64,000 nt of DNA from the NCBI GenBank assembly GCA_922989275.2, contig OV277861.1:46291623-46355622 (forward strand), given 5' to 3'. Within the stretch, counting starts at the first letter, position 1. Each line of letters begins with the position of its first letter. The notes beneath the pieces were generated by a model that saw only the letters and a list, made by a program, of their open reading frames with translations, did no database searches and had not been told where the DNA came from. Below, one piece after another: positions 34,291-45,066 of the stretch. Source of the stretch: Gari tellinella (Eukaryota; Mollusca; Bivalvia; Cardiida; Psammobiidae). A program made the position numbers and the translations under genes.

Positions 34291-35263
34291 TCAGCGAGAT
34301 TACACAGCCTCATAACAAGGATTCTTAATTAAAACGTGGTAAGAGCTTTTGGCTTCTTTTTAAGACGATACTTAACGTCGCCTGTGTTAGAATTCAGGTA
34401 ATTAGAGGGGAAAAAGCAAGTGGTCCCCACTGCCTACATGGATATGCACATATTTTTGTTATAATTTAAAATTACGTAAGAAATTGCAGCATTTTACACA
34501 ATAAGATAATCTATTTGTTCGTGGTTTTCTAATATTGAAACATTTTTTAAAGAAATATGTCCGATTTTTAATGTTATCATAAGTTTGGTGTTACTAATCA
34601 ATGTGATGTAGAGGTTACAGGTCCCTGGCGACTGTTTGATAAGTGTGACAGGTTCTTCTTAACAGTGTTACAGAGTATTCACGAATCTCGAAATGGGCGA
34701 GACCTCGTTAGAAGACCCCAATTTACTCGATATAAGTCTGGATATTGAAGTAAACGGCAATAACAATATATGCGGCACTGCCAGCAGCCGGGCTCCCGTG
34801 CAAATGTCGTAAAAGCAGATGAAAAAGGCAGTTTCTTTGTAAAGACTATCAGTACATTCTTTGTAAAGAATATCAGTACATGACCACAAGTTCAGGCATT
34901 CTTTAGCGCCACAAAAATACCCCTGTGGGAAGGTATTTAATTATTCTAGAACTATTTGAGAATGATTTCTTGAATATTCATGAAAACAATAGTAGAAATG
35001 GCCATTAAACGATGAATATGCTGCAATAATTCTAGGAATTTGATATTTTTAGAACCATTGTTCTAGAATTGCAGAAATTCTTGAACTCCTTTGGTAGAAT
35101 GTGTAAAGTATTTTTGAAGCCCTAGAACTATTCTATTTAACGTTCATGGGTATTCTAAAATTCCTGAATACTTTTCACAGGGATAGTTTTCATCGAAAAG
35201 AATGGTAAATTGCACTTTGTGCAATAAATCTTTCAGTTCAGTCTATGACTTTAATTAACACAC

Positions 35264-35457
35264 CAGGGCTGCCATTTCTCCGGATTTTTCCTAAATCTCC
35301 GGATTTTTTCCCAGTCCATGGTAGCTTAAAGCAGGCTGAAAGTAAAGCAGAATGCGCCCGAAGGCGCATTTTGCTTTACTTACAGCCTGCTTTAAGTAGT
35401 CGCATGTCAACAAAACAAGAAAAAGGCTATGGGGTAACGGTACTTATGGCAGCCCTG
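35264..35457. mobile_element. D-family MITE with H1 hairpin
   Basis: Ends CAGGGCTGCCAT and ATGGCAGCCCTG with flanks ACACAC and ACACAT, a probable 6-bp duplication with one change. The core is hairpin H1 (about 35330-35398) followed by AAAAGGCTATGGGGTAACGG. Confidence 0.75.
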
Positions 35458-35490
35458 ACACATAATCAAACTGCTTTAATAATTATACAG

Positions 35491-35655
35491 CAGACGGTTT
35501 AATAATCGGAAAACTGTGGCAAGACATCGGCATGTTTATCATTCTTGGCAAAAGAGTGCCTTTGAATGTGACACATGCGGAGCAGAACTCAATACCAAAG
35601 CCTCGCTCATTGAACATGTCGAAGACAAACATGGACCAACGAATCTGGTCTTTGT
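35491..35655 (+). CDS. C2H2 zinc-finger exon fragment
   Basis: The frame opens after a possible acceptor (AATTATACAG/CAGACGG). It reads RRFNNRKTVARHRHVYH, the C-terminal half of one finger, followed by a complete finger CDTCGAELNTKASLIEHVEDKH (split here: CDTCGAELNTKA then SLIEHVEDKH) with C-x2-C-x12-H-x4-H spacing. It implies a multi-finger DNA- or RNA-binding protein. No adjoining exons were found; the right limit is approximate. It could be a relic. Confidence 0.45.
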
Positions 35656-35734
35656 TTGTGGAACTCATTTTCATGTAGGCCGTCGTTTAGACGACACCAG
35701 AAAAAATGCAAATTTACTCACGCTTGAGATTTGA

Positions 35735-37199
35735 ATTACTTATTAAATTTTGCAAAGTTGATAAAATGCACGGGTTCGAGTGCGGTTCTATCCTATTCTC
35801 GTTGGAAGATCTATAACGCATTCTGTTTTATACATTTGATAGACTAACAGTCGCATGTGCAAACAGTTAAGAGCCTGGTGCTGCGCCAACTTTCTCGATT
35901 ACTAACCAAGATCAAACTCGAAAAAGGATCTCTAAGATAGTCAAACAGCTTTGATCCGATTCAGACACATAATTATTCAGCTTCTCATTCGAAGCTAACC
36001 TGTTTATCTGTGTTTATACGGTCAGAGTAAAGCAGTGAACGGGTTAAACTTATATTTGATATATGACGGAGCGTTTTTCACATATGATTTATTTGTCTGA
36101 GAAATAGTTAGAAAGTTATTAATAAAACTTAAAAATATTGAGCAACTTATTGTGAAAAATTGCATTCAAAAAGAGCACAGATAGTGCAAATCGAGACCAG
36201 AGTTCGCCTGTGGCAAGATATGAGACTTGTCTATTAGGAAGAATTTACCTTGCACACCGTACTGTCTAAATTAAAGGTGGCTTTCAGTTTTTGCATTAAG
36301 TACTATGCTTTTGTTGACAAGTCATGGAATGGGCTGAGATATCCATACGATAATTTTGCAGGTTCTTTTTTATTACATGTACCGGTTTTTTTTGCCTTTG
36401 TTCTACACGTTAGATTATTTCATTGATCGCTTTAGAGATATTTGCAAGTGTATATTTAATTTTTAAGAGTCTGGTTTTCATTTTGGGAAATAAATACAGC
36501 AACAGAGTATTTGATATTGAGTACTTTTTATTATTTTTGCATCGTGTTAACTATTTCGAAATTATTAAATACGACGATGGTTCTTTACATATGATAACAT
36601 TTCAAGTAGGCACTAACCGAACGCAGTTATACCAAATAATTACAGTAAATTTCATTTACAATCGCTAAAACGAAGGCTAATTGATTGTTTAAAAGACAGG
36701 TGACGGCTTAAAGCATTATAAAAGATAAAGGACCTCTTGCAATACATGTACTTTAGATCAATTCTCTCTCAAACAAAACCAAAAATGTCGATAAGAACCT
36801 GTAACGTTAAATAACCTGTTGTTAGAGAACCTGTAACACTCTCTGTTAGACTCTGTAACCTTATTAACCACTTGAAATCCAGAAAATTTCATTGATATAC
36901 GATATTTTTAATGTGATTCTCTTGCAAAGATGCAATTTAAGTATTAATCTTCCCAGAAACATTGATTGCAGGCGAGATTATGAAGTCGTTTATAAGAATT
37001 GTTCGTTGTGAACAAAAACCTTGATTACCGCGTCGTTTTATTAACTATTTCAAGCGTAAATTCCATATATGGAACGAATTAAGCATGCACGACGCTTAGA
37101 AAAACATCGGACTATATAATGACAATAACGATTTACAGTGTTTATGTCAATTTGACCTTTAATTACCTCTTTTGCGTTCACTTCAGCGTGCCAAGTTTT
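35735..37199. other. unassigned stretch with eroded hairpins
   Basis: Degenerate H2-like phrases occur at 35859-35960, and an H1-like piece GACAGGTGACGGCTTAAAGC at about 36695. No gene is supported. Confidence 0.4.
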
Positions 37200-37202
37200 G
37201 TT

Positions 37203-37391
37203 TCACGACGAGACTCTGAAACATGTATAGTCAGGACTCCGATACCACCTGTCGCGAGGAACCTCGCCCCACTGTAACCAAGTTCCTAACCAGTGAAAAC
37301 AGTCGATATCACGAGAGCCTTTGACGCAAGTGCGACCGGGTGTTTCCGTAAAGTTTGTTGAGATCCGAATACAACTCCTTGTAGTGCACAA
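37203..37391 (-). CDS. unknown Cys/Trp-rich ORF or exon
   Basis: The minus-strand frame carries Cys at intervals, an N-glycosylation sequon NFT and a distinctive HWLGTWLQWGEVPRDRWYRS stretch, ending with CFRVSS and a stop. There is no ATG at the start, so an upstream exon is expected. An inverted related copy at 34165-34290 keeps the same residues. No family is recognised. It may be the 3' exon of a small secreted protein; that is inference from the Cys content. Confidence 0.4.
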   Translation of the reverse strand: MCTTRSCIRISTNFTETPGRTCVKGSRDIDCFHWLGTWLQWGEVPRDRWYRSPDYTCFRVSS

Positions 37392-37439
37392 GCAACAAAT
37401 GATGTCCTATTATATATGTCTTTATACACAAACAATAAT

Positions 37440-37655
37440 TAAACGCATTTCCCTATAGCCTGTTACTAGTTTTAAAGAAAGATGATCACTTAAAGCAGGT
37501 TGAAAATAAAGCAAAATTAGCCTTAATTCTCATTCTGCTTTACTTTTAACCTGCTTTAAGCTATTATCTACTAGGATATAGAATATTATTCTTATGATAC
37601 ATATTCATGACTGTATAAATAAAAACTATTTCCTCCCTTGAAGGAATAAGGTGTA
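37440..37655. mobile_element. family A MITE, eroded
   Basis: TATAGCCTGTTACTAGTTTT and an imperfect H1 hairpin at 37493-37562, followed by ACTATTTCCTCCCTTGAAGG. The left TTAA is present (about 37438) but the right end is lost. Confidence 0.6.
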
Positions 37656-37917
37656 AAAAGCCGTTTCAATCATTTTATATCCAAACACGTTTCATACTCG
37701 AAGCAGAACGAAAAACACTTTACAAAGAATAATGCTGAAGTTCTATACGCGTAAAAATACAAAAAAAATCGAAAACGAGGTTGGATGAAAATCGCAAAGT
37801 GTGATACAAGCCACTGTGATACAGAATTTTGTATCACATCAAACAAGTACACACGAAAAGAAAAACGGTATCACAGGACCACATATATCAATAATAATGT
37901 AAAGTGTCAATGTTATA

Positions 37918-38030
37918 CTGATTTTTAAAAGGGGAGACAAATCTCTACCAGCGAATTATCGTCCAGTTTCTCTTCTTATCTTTTATGGGAAGCTACTTAA
38001 AAAGATTTGTTGTGAAACATGTATAAAGTC
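37918..38030 (+). pseudogene. LINE reverse transcriptase finger fragment
   Basis: The reading FKRGDKSLPANYRPVSLL, followed by FYGKLLKKI, is a typical Jockey/CR1-like RT segment. Only about 110 bp remain. Confidence 0.65.
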
Positions 38031-38689
38031 TTTCATGAAAATAATAATACGAGTTCAAAAAATATGCGGACAGGTGCTGCCATTCCTTCATTTTTTGCGC
38101 GAAACTTGCACATAATGATGTCCAGAGAATTCTGTATTTGCAGTGAAAATTTGATGCAATTGACTTCAATCATGATCAAACGTCTGTTGTTATGGTAACC
38201 TTGGATCGTCACACCAGGCCCAAGGTCATCCAACGTCACGTTGACGACTCCACCCTTTGAGCTTTCTGATACTCCGAAAGCATTTTAGGGATCCATCTCG
38301 CGCATAATCTCTTCATATTTATACCGCAAGTACCACGTATGCAATGCCGTTCTCTTCATTGCAACATCGCCGTATGCCTTGACCGACATTTCCATAGTTC
38401 CTTTTCTGTTTTTACCATAAAGAACACAGACTTAAACCGCCGTTCTCTGTTTGACGCTTATTTTGATGCACCTTGTATAAACAAGAGTCGCTAACGCTCA
38501 AATGACGCAAGACGTTGATGTGACGTTACTGACTTTGTGTCAAGATTTTGCGCTATACCGTTAATAACTGATCTATTCATCCTCAAAGATGCAACAGTTA
38601 CTTTTCAAATTGTCGCGTGATGATATTCATTTATTGTATGATTATTTCTATCATACAGGATTTGTCCTTTCTCCATGTTTCTATGTGAT

Positions 38690-38745
38690 TAAGATGATGT
38701 ACTTTGTACAAATCTGAATAAAATTATGTTCTGTTCTGTTCTGTG
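38690..38745 (+). repeat. LINE 3' tail copy
   Basis: TGTACAAATCTGAATAAAAT followed by repeated TTCTG units matches the tail at 10072-10119. Confidence 0.65.
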
Positions 38746-38946
38746 CTAAAATTTGGAGACGATATTTCATCAGTCGCAAGTGATATACGTCATTTTCGGA
38801 GCGACACAAGTTTGCGTTTTGTTACATTTTGAGCCGGGTGTTACGAGGTGACGTTACCATAACAGCCATACATTTATCATGCGTTAAGATAATGTCGGCA
38901 AAGTTACATTCTAGGTATAGAATTCTTTTGGGCATCATTATGTAAA

Positions 38947-39190
38947 GAAGGGGTATAAAAGCCGGTCCCGGCCCGAACTTTGCCGAACCGAAACGTAAAT
39001 TGCCGTACCGAACATTTTTTGGGAGTTTGAATACAAGCATAAACAATTCTTAAATTTAATAATTCTGGTACGGATTAGTTCTTATACATATTATTTATAT
39101 CCTGAATAAATATTATAACCATCAGAAGCATGGGCGTTGAGAAAAAGGTGATTTTATAATTTCAGGGGGTATAAATGCCGGTCCCGTATA
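38947..39190. repeat. left terminal inverted repeat
   Basis: Starts GAAGGGGTATAAAAGCCGG and ends TATAAATGCCGGTCCCGTATA. It matches the complement of 41106-41349 over its whole length. Confidence 0.9.
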
Positions 39191-39469
39191 TATTGTATTT
39201 ATCCTGTTTTTTTCTTTAATTACAAAATAATGTTATTATGTCTGTTGATACATTTGATCAAAGTGTGTTTCTTTATTACATTTACCAAAAATTTATTATA
39301 TATGGTGGAGTATAACTCTTAAAATCACATTTGAAGTGATTTTATAAAAGCCGGACCTGAATATAGCGGTCTCCCGTAATATTTACCTTTCCGTAAGAGT
39401 TTCACAATCTGTATTTTCAGTCGTTTTTTTTTTTTAGATATGATTGCAGTATGTTTATAGAATCATATA

Positions 39470-40300
39470 TTGGATATCAAAAGTAAAAAAAAAACAAAAA
39501 AACATTTGATAAGTTTAAAATTGATTTATATTATTAAAAAGTTATTACGAGTGCTTAGAGTGGAGAACATAATACGAAATGTGAACAATCATAGCTTTTT
39601 TTCTCGAATACTATTAAAATCTCAATTTAAAAATATAAACGGACTTCAAAATTGCGGACTTGTTCCTGTTAAAAAAGAGCGTAAATGGAAGTATGGCCTT
39701 AAATTGTTATCATTTACAGCACCCTGTGTACAAATTCACCATACAGGTGAGGATCACTGGATCATGTCTTTTCAGCATGAGGACGATGGGACTGTTTTTG
39801 TTGTTGATTCAATGTTAAGAAAAAATGAAAAAATAAGCGCTTCTACAGAAATCCAATTACTCCAGTTATATGGAAATGGTAAGAATAAAATTAATGTGCC
39901 TCTTCTAAAAGTCCAGCAGCAGGATAACGGTGTCGATTGTGGAATATTTGCAATTGCATTTTGTACTGAATTTTGCTTCAGCGGGAGAGAAGGCGTTATT
40001 CAGTCTTCATTTGATAAGTTAAAAATGAGACAACATCTTCTCTCCTGTCTTGATAATTTACAATTTTCGCCATTTCCTAAAATTAAACAAAGAAACACAC
40101 TCAGAAAAAAGAAATTAAACATACCTATTGACCTGACTATCTCTGTTGACTGTGAATCTAATTGTGGTTTTCCAAATACTTATGAAGACATGATCCAGTG
40201 TGAGAACACAGACTGCTGTAAATGGTTCCATTATAAATGTGCAAATGTTAGCACCGTAACAGACAGTTTAATTTGGTTGTGTAAATTTTGTGCACTGTAA
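39470..40300 (+). CDS. Ulp1/C48-type cysteine peptidase with C-terminal PHD-like finger
   Basis: An open frame of 276 codons between the TIRs. The peptidase core is visible: GEDHWIMSF (catalytic His), VFVVDSML (catalytic Asp), and QQQDNGVDCGIFA (oxyanion Gln and nucleophile Cys). The core spans about residues 80-190. The family cleaves ubiquitin-like modifiers or their fusions; the substrate here is unknown. At the C-terminus Cys and His spaced C-x3-C-x11-C-x4-CC-x3-H-x2-C-x13-C-x2-C (about 228-275) form a PHD-like zinc finger. There is no ATG in frame before the DHWIM segment, so translation starts in an upstream exon or the copy is 5'-damaged. The N-terminus is rich in Lys. Confidence 0.85.
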   Translation: MDIKSKKKTKKHLISLKLIYIIKKLLRVLRVENIIRNVNNHSFFSRILLKSQFKNINGLQNCGLVPVKKERKWKYGLKLLSFTAPCVQIHHTGEDHWIMSFQHEDDGTVFVVDSMLRKNEKISASTEIQLLQLYGNGKNKINVPLLKVQQQDNGVDCGIFAIAFCTEFCFSGREGVIQSSFDKLKMRQHLLSCLDNLQFSPFPKIKQRNTLRKKKLNIPIDLTISVDCESNCGFPNTYEDMIQCENTDCCKWFHYKCANVSTVTDSLIWLCKFCAL

Positions 40301-40348
40301 ATAAAACGCACCAGGATTAACATGTAAATATGTCATTAGTATTACCAT

Positions 40349-40510
40349 GTACAGTCGAACTTCGATATCTCGAAGTCGTTTAACTCGAACTATCCTATAG
40401 TTTGACATATGAACTGCATTATTTCATGCTCGGTCAAGTCGAGCATACCCGTATTTCAAAGTTTGAAACTTTGAAATACGGGTATATTAGACACAACCGA
40501 CTAATGATGA
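40349..40510. mobile_element. J-family MITE inside the C48 transposon
   Basis: TACAGTCGAACTTCGATATCTCG begins as in the copies at 55591 and 49669 (here split: TACAGTCGAACTTCG, ATATCTCG). An internal palindrome CCCGTATTTCAAAGTTTGAA lies at about 40448-40486. The right end is lost. Confidence 0.65.
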
Positions 40511-41105
40511 CTTTCTTTGATTTTGTCTGCAATTCATTCACGCGGCAAAATGACATTGATCGGATTGCTCCTTCACTAGCCATATGATCTGGGTCTACAC
40601 GGATTGCACAGAACACGTTTACTCTACGTAGTCGTGTATATAGCAACCACTATTGATTGCCGGTATATGCCTACAATTTGATAGAAATGAGGCAGAGAAC
40701 TGCAATAACTTAGTGCTCGCTTGATACAAGATTGACTGTACATGAATGAAATTTAGCCTCACATTCTGTTTAATCTTAATCTGTAAAAAACAAAATGAAA
40801 CATATATGAATCTCTCCCCCTGCCTTCTTTTTGAGAACATCTGATTCTAAGCCTAATTCTCATATAAAATAGGCATGATTATACAGGTTGTGTAATTCTT
40901 ACGGAACTGAATATATTACGGGGAACCGTTATAATCTGTTATATTCAGGTTCGGCAATCACTGCAACGGTAAATTTAAGCGCTATTTTGATATTACATGT
41001 CCTATTTTTCAAGAACATACCAAAAAACATATTTTGATAAAGTTTATCATCAAGTAACATAATAAAATTCGGTAATTAAGGAAACAAACAGGATAAACTG
41101 AAATC

Positions 41106-41349
41106 TATACGGGACCGGCTTTTATACCCCCTGAAATTACAAAATCACCTTTTTCTCAACGCCCATGCTTCTGATGGTTATAATATTTATTCAGGATATA
41201 AATAATATGTATAAGAACTAATTCGTACCAGAATTTTCAAATTTAAGAATTGTTTATGCTTGTATTCAAACTCCCAAAAAATGTTCGGTACGGCAATTTA
41301 CGTTTCGGTTCGGCAAAGTTCGGGCCGGGACCGGCTTTTATACCCCTTC
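41106..41349. repeat. right terminal inverted repeat
   Basis: Inverted copy of the left arm; the outermost bases are CTTTTATACCCCTTC followed by TTATGTAAA. Confidence 0.9.
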
Positions 41350-41742
41350 TTATGTAAAAGTTTCGTGAGGTTCAGTCAAAAACTGCGGAAATTGCAGCAT
41401 CTGTCCGCGTATTTTTTAACACCCCTCGTACTATACAAGAACCAGTCTGATTTTTTCCCTTACTACATCTTGTACATCTACATGTACTATCTTTAATCGT
41501 GGAAATAGACAATATGGCGTAAAGGGATGAACAGGTGTTCTAGTATCTCAAATAGGGGGCTTCGGTCTGTGTTGCCAATGTAAACGGAAAAGCATACATG
41601 TATATGACAATTCAGAAAATTTGAAGGGACAAAACTGGATTATTTGAATGACTGACTTGATCCTGTGCCTGTATTTGAAACAGCTTAAACTTCTTCTTTA
41701 CTGTTTATTTTCTTTTCACTCCCTTCTATCCTTCCCCTTCCC

Positions 41743-41881
41743 CTTCTTACTTACTTTAAAATAACGAAAACCATAGTTTTTGCAACCATCACCCGGGCGT
41801 ACCCCGAAATCTTCGAAAGCAATAGTATCCTCTAGCTTCCGACATTTCGTCCAATTGTTATAGTAAACAATTGTGATTCGC
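41743..41881 (-). CDS. candidate short exon, unknown
   Basis: On the minus strand the acceptor TATGTTTTCTAG is followed by ATGCGAATCACAATTG. An open frame reads NNWTKCRKLEDTIAFEDFGV, and the segment ends at a consensus donor TTTAAA/GTAAGTAAG. No partner exons or family are recognised, so it may be chance. Confidence 0.25.
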
Positions 41882-42201
41882 ATTCTAGAAAACATATAGA
41901 TGGCCCAAAGTATTTGCATATTCATAGTGGATTGACATTGTATTTTATCCTTAATAATTCGAAACCATGAAATGGAGCTGATAATGCCAGATAGGTCGAC
42001 GCATATTTAAGTTTTCTACCTATTGATAACAATAACAATATCATTTCTCGGCACAGTTTTTGTTAACCCGGGCAAATGAGCAAACTTATACTCATTGCAA
42101 AACGTATATTGTACGAACATGGCAACGCATTAAAATTCAATAAATTTGAAAAAAGTAGAAGGATACAGAATAAACTGATCGAATACTAATAACCAAACAT
42201 T

Positions 42202-42447
42202 AACAAGAGGACCTGAAGGCCCTGATATTGCTCACCTGTTGTACCGAAGCCTGATAGCTTTACCTTTCTGTTTCTTATGGCAATATACAATCTGAGCAAG
42301 TTTGAGAAAGATTGGATAAATATTGTGGCCTTTAGATTGTAAACACTAAAATTGTTGACGACGGACGAAGCACGACGGACGACGCACGACGGACGCCGGA
42401 CATTCAAGGATTGCAAAAGCTCACCCTGAGCTAGCTCAGGTGAGCTA
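42202..42447. repeat. short pearl-like element
   Basis: Left end AACAAGAGGACCTGAAGGCC with GCTCACCTG; the right end has ACGACGGACG-type repeats and the hairpin GCTCACCCTGAGCTAGCTCA then GGTGAGCTAA. It lacks the tandem core of the copy at 8114. Confidence 0.7.
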
Positions 42448-43340
42448 AAAATATACGGTGTGCAACAGTTTGATATTTATTTAAGCGTTTCAATGATTAA
42501 GTAAAGCTTTTCAAAATTATTATGAGTTTGGATATAAAGTACATGCAATGTAATACGAGCATTACTGTTTTGTAAAGAAAATATGTCTCTTTTGTGGGAC
42601 CAATTAACCTTTCAGTTGGTGTTGTTTGAATGCGCCTCTGGCACGTGTCTTTCTCGCAAGGAAATTGGCTGTGCTCTTCTTTACCCTTTCCTTTCTACCA
42701 TTTGCAAAAATGGTACAATCAACAGAAGTTCGACATATGGTCGTCGAATTCTGAAAGTTTCTTTTTACCATGAATGACAGTTTTGACCCTGATCGGTTGC
42801 CTCTCACCTCGGCTACTGAACAGAATCCAAGCTGTTAGCAATAATATTCACGAGGTAAATCAATACTTCATGATTTTAAAGCCTCAGAAACTTTTTAGTA
42901 TATTCCCCCTTTCTTCTTTTGTCTGCAACCTTATTACATTTTTTTGTCGTTGACGTTCTTGATTGAAGAATTATATGAGTGCGACGTCTGATGGTTTACA
43001 ATATCGACTTATTCCTTATCGTGCTACGCACGGTTTGGCTAATATATGCAAACAACTTGGATCCATGTACGTCTGATCTGGATCCAAGCTATTTGCCACA
43101 GTCATACTATCATTTCCTCAAGTTTAAAAAGGATAAACATTCATAACTGTTTCATAGACGATATATTTGATGCAGACAACAATTCAGTATTATAAGATTT
43201 AAGTCGCTTATGGTGGTGAAAGGGTTACATATCATCTCTACTGATAGAAGCCCCTGTTTTGTAGCAGATTGCCATTTTTACCTAATGCAAGAATGTTCGC
43301 CTTGATTTGGATTTGTTATGATTTTATGTCGCTTTTTCCT
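42448..43340. other. non-coding stretch with an H2 hairpin
   Basis: A shortened H2 hairpin (GCAAACAACTTGGATCC and inverted arm) lies at 43048-43097, and a weak one around 42780-42838. Nothing else is supported. Confidence 0.45.
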
Positions 43341-43355
43341 GCTAATTACAGGTAA

Positions 43356-43562
43356 ATGAATCCCTCTGAAGCCCTGTTTCAGGCACAACTCGGCTCCGAC
43401 ATTCCGCAAGCTAGCTGGAAGTCTTTCCAACATAAGAAAACCCGAAAGGGATTCTATCCCACACCGGTGAGGAGCATAGCGGTTGTAAGTTACAGTGACT
43501 ATAACCACAAGGCCATGGAAACACCGGCTTACCTAGAATCCGTCTTTGAAATAGCAACCTAA
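43356..43562 (+). CDS. small ORF of 68 codons after an acceptor, unknown
   Basis: The ORF starts with ATG 4 bp after a good 3' splice site (GCTTTTTCCTGCTAATTACAG/GTAA). It begins MNPSEALFQAQLGSDIPQAS and ends YLESVFEIAT. Balanced composition and the splice site favour a real exon with 5' UTR. Inside, CACACCG/GTGAGG could act as a donor. No family is recognised. Confidence 0.35.
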   Translation: MNPSEALFQAQLGSDIPQASWKSFQHKKTRKGFYPTPVRSIAVVSYSDYNHKAMETPAYLESVFEIAT

Positions 43563-44198
43563 TTAGCTTAAATCAAACTTAAATCTAAAGTTGTCGATAA
43601 TCCAGCCTCATTTTAGATAGTTAAACATATCCGTATTCTAAGTTAAAAAAATTCTAGTTGAGCTAGAAAGACTTTTTTAATTCATCGACCCTAGTGTCAC
43701 GTTTTTGCAAGTGCTGCAGGAGACCTCATATAAGAGTCTACACTGTTTGCAATTTTTTTCAAAAGCCAGCCATTAAAGGGTCAGTATGAGCTAGGCTTAA
43801 AAAGGAAACTTGAATTGTTTATTAAAAATCCAGGGGTCAATTTATTACCTTTGATGTAGGGATATAATCGACTAAAATGAGATCTTGTTTAAACATATAT
43901 GTATTTTATTGCCCAATATTTGAACAGACATTCATATAACAATTTAATTCAAATAATGGTAATATACATACTTACAAAATTAATGTATGTGCCATGGCAA
44001 AGGGTCGGGCTACAAGTTCTCCCAACGGTAGAAACATCCCTCCCCTTCTAATAGGTTTACATTATAGGCGTCTGCTTGTTTACAATACTGTTATGTACAT
44101 TTTTAAATGATAATAAATGGAAAAAATTAGGATCGGTCGGGTTACCGGAAACACAGATATTATTTTTATTTTGCCTTAGGTGTTAACAATGTCCATTG

Positions 44199-44262
44199 CA
44201 AACAGTTTGGAGCCATATCAGACACCAGGCAATCCGGCATCTCATTAGACTGTTTGCTATCA
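44199..44262. repeat. H2 hairpin fragment
   Basis: GCAAACAGTTTGGAGCCAT and imperfect inverted arm ending GACTGTTTGC. It sits just left of the complete family H copy. Confidence 0.5.
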
Positions 44263-44280
44263 CTAGGTACAGTGCTTCTC

Positions 44281-44508
44281 TACAGTGGAGAATCTGTTAT
44301 TCTTTCCCAATAAACGCGTTTACGCTAAAACTATTATTCCCAGTGCAAACAGTTTGGAGCGGCGTCTGATCAGGCCCCAAATTGTTTGCCACCATGAAAA
44401 ACATGAACTATCAGAATTGTCCAAAAGTTGTTCTTTTCTACGTTTTAGCGCTTTGCGTTTGCGTACGTTTGCGTTTAAACGGGAAAGAATAACAGATTCT
44501 CCACTGTA
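44281..44508. mobile_element. TA-flanked MITE of family H with H2 hairpin
   Basis: The ends CAGTGGAGAATCTGTTATTC and GAATAACAGATTCTCCACTG are perfect inverted repeats flanked by TA. A short H2 hairpin lies at 44343-44392. A G-family fragment (CTTCCAACAATGATCCCGTC) follows to about 44640. Confidence 0.8.
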
Positions 44509-44885
44509 CACCTGCTCTTCCAACAATGATCCCGTCCTTACAACGACCATTGCCGCAGTTCCATGAACAGAACAATTATGTCTAACGTACGCATGCATTG
44601 CTGCAATATCGTCGGATTAAAATTGTCGTCTGTCTGTTTTTCTCAAATGACATATAATATATATATATATACAATGTAATGACAGATTGAAATAAATTGT
44701 TAGAATTTTAAAAAAAAAAATGAAATGTTCTTTATTTTATTGCATTGCATTTCGCTTGCATTTCAACAGGAATGAATACGTAGTATCTTCTCTGTTGTGT
44801 ACACAATACCTGGGGATATCAATGATTTATATTAACTACGGTATACATGGTCGCTTGTGCTATTAAGTCATGTTTTTAACCAATT

Positions 44886-45060
44886 AATTACCCCATTTCC
44901 TGATTCTAGTTTTGAAAACAGGTGATCCTTTAAAGCAGATTGAAAGTAAAGCTGAATGTGCTTTAAGGCAAATTCTACTTTACTTTCAGCCTGTTTTAAG
45001 TTACCATCTGCTAGAATACAGAAAATATTCGTGTATAAATTGGAACTATTTTCGTCAGTT
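44886..45060. mobile_element. family A MITE, right end eroded
   Basis: TTAATTACCCCATTTCCTG, TAGTTTTGAAAACAGGTGAT and an imperfect H1 hairpin at 44932-45001; GGAACTATTTTCGTCAG follows. A pearl-like segment begins where the right end should be. Confidence 0.65.
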
Positions 45061-45066
45061 AAGGAA

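Larger units (their letters stand above)
38947..41349 (+). mobile_element. MULE-like DNA transposon with 244-bp TIRs and C48-PHD cargo
   Basis: The element is flanked by the 9-bp duplication TTATGTAAA at 38938-38946 and 41350-41358. The terminal inverted repeats are 244 bp each (38947-39190 and 41106-41349), with very few differences by eye. Weaker inverted similarity continues roughly 80 bp further in. A motif GGGTATAAAAGCCGGTCCCG occurs at the outer end and again near the inner end of each arm, and a relaxed copy lies at about 39345. Long TIRs with 9-bp duplications are the hallmark of Mutator-like elements, and Ulp1-like cargo is known in plant MULEs. No transposase is encoded, so mobility would be in trans. 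A J-family MITE has inserted at about 40349. Confidence 0.85.

Noticed and set aside
37203..37391. Wnt-like C-terminal exon
   Set aside because: Only a few Cys and an FHW phrase coincide; the spacing of Cys residues does not fit Wnt proteins.
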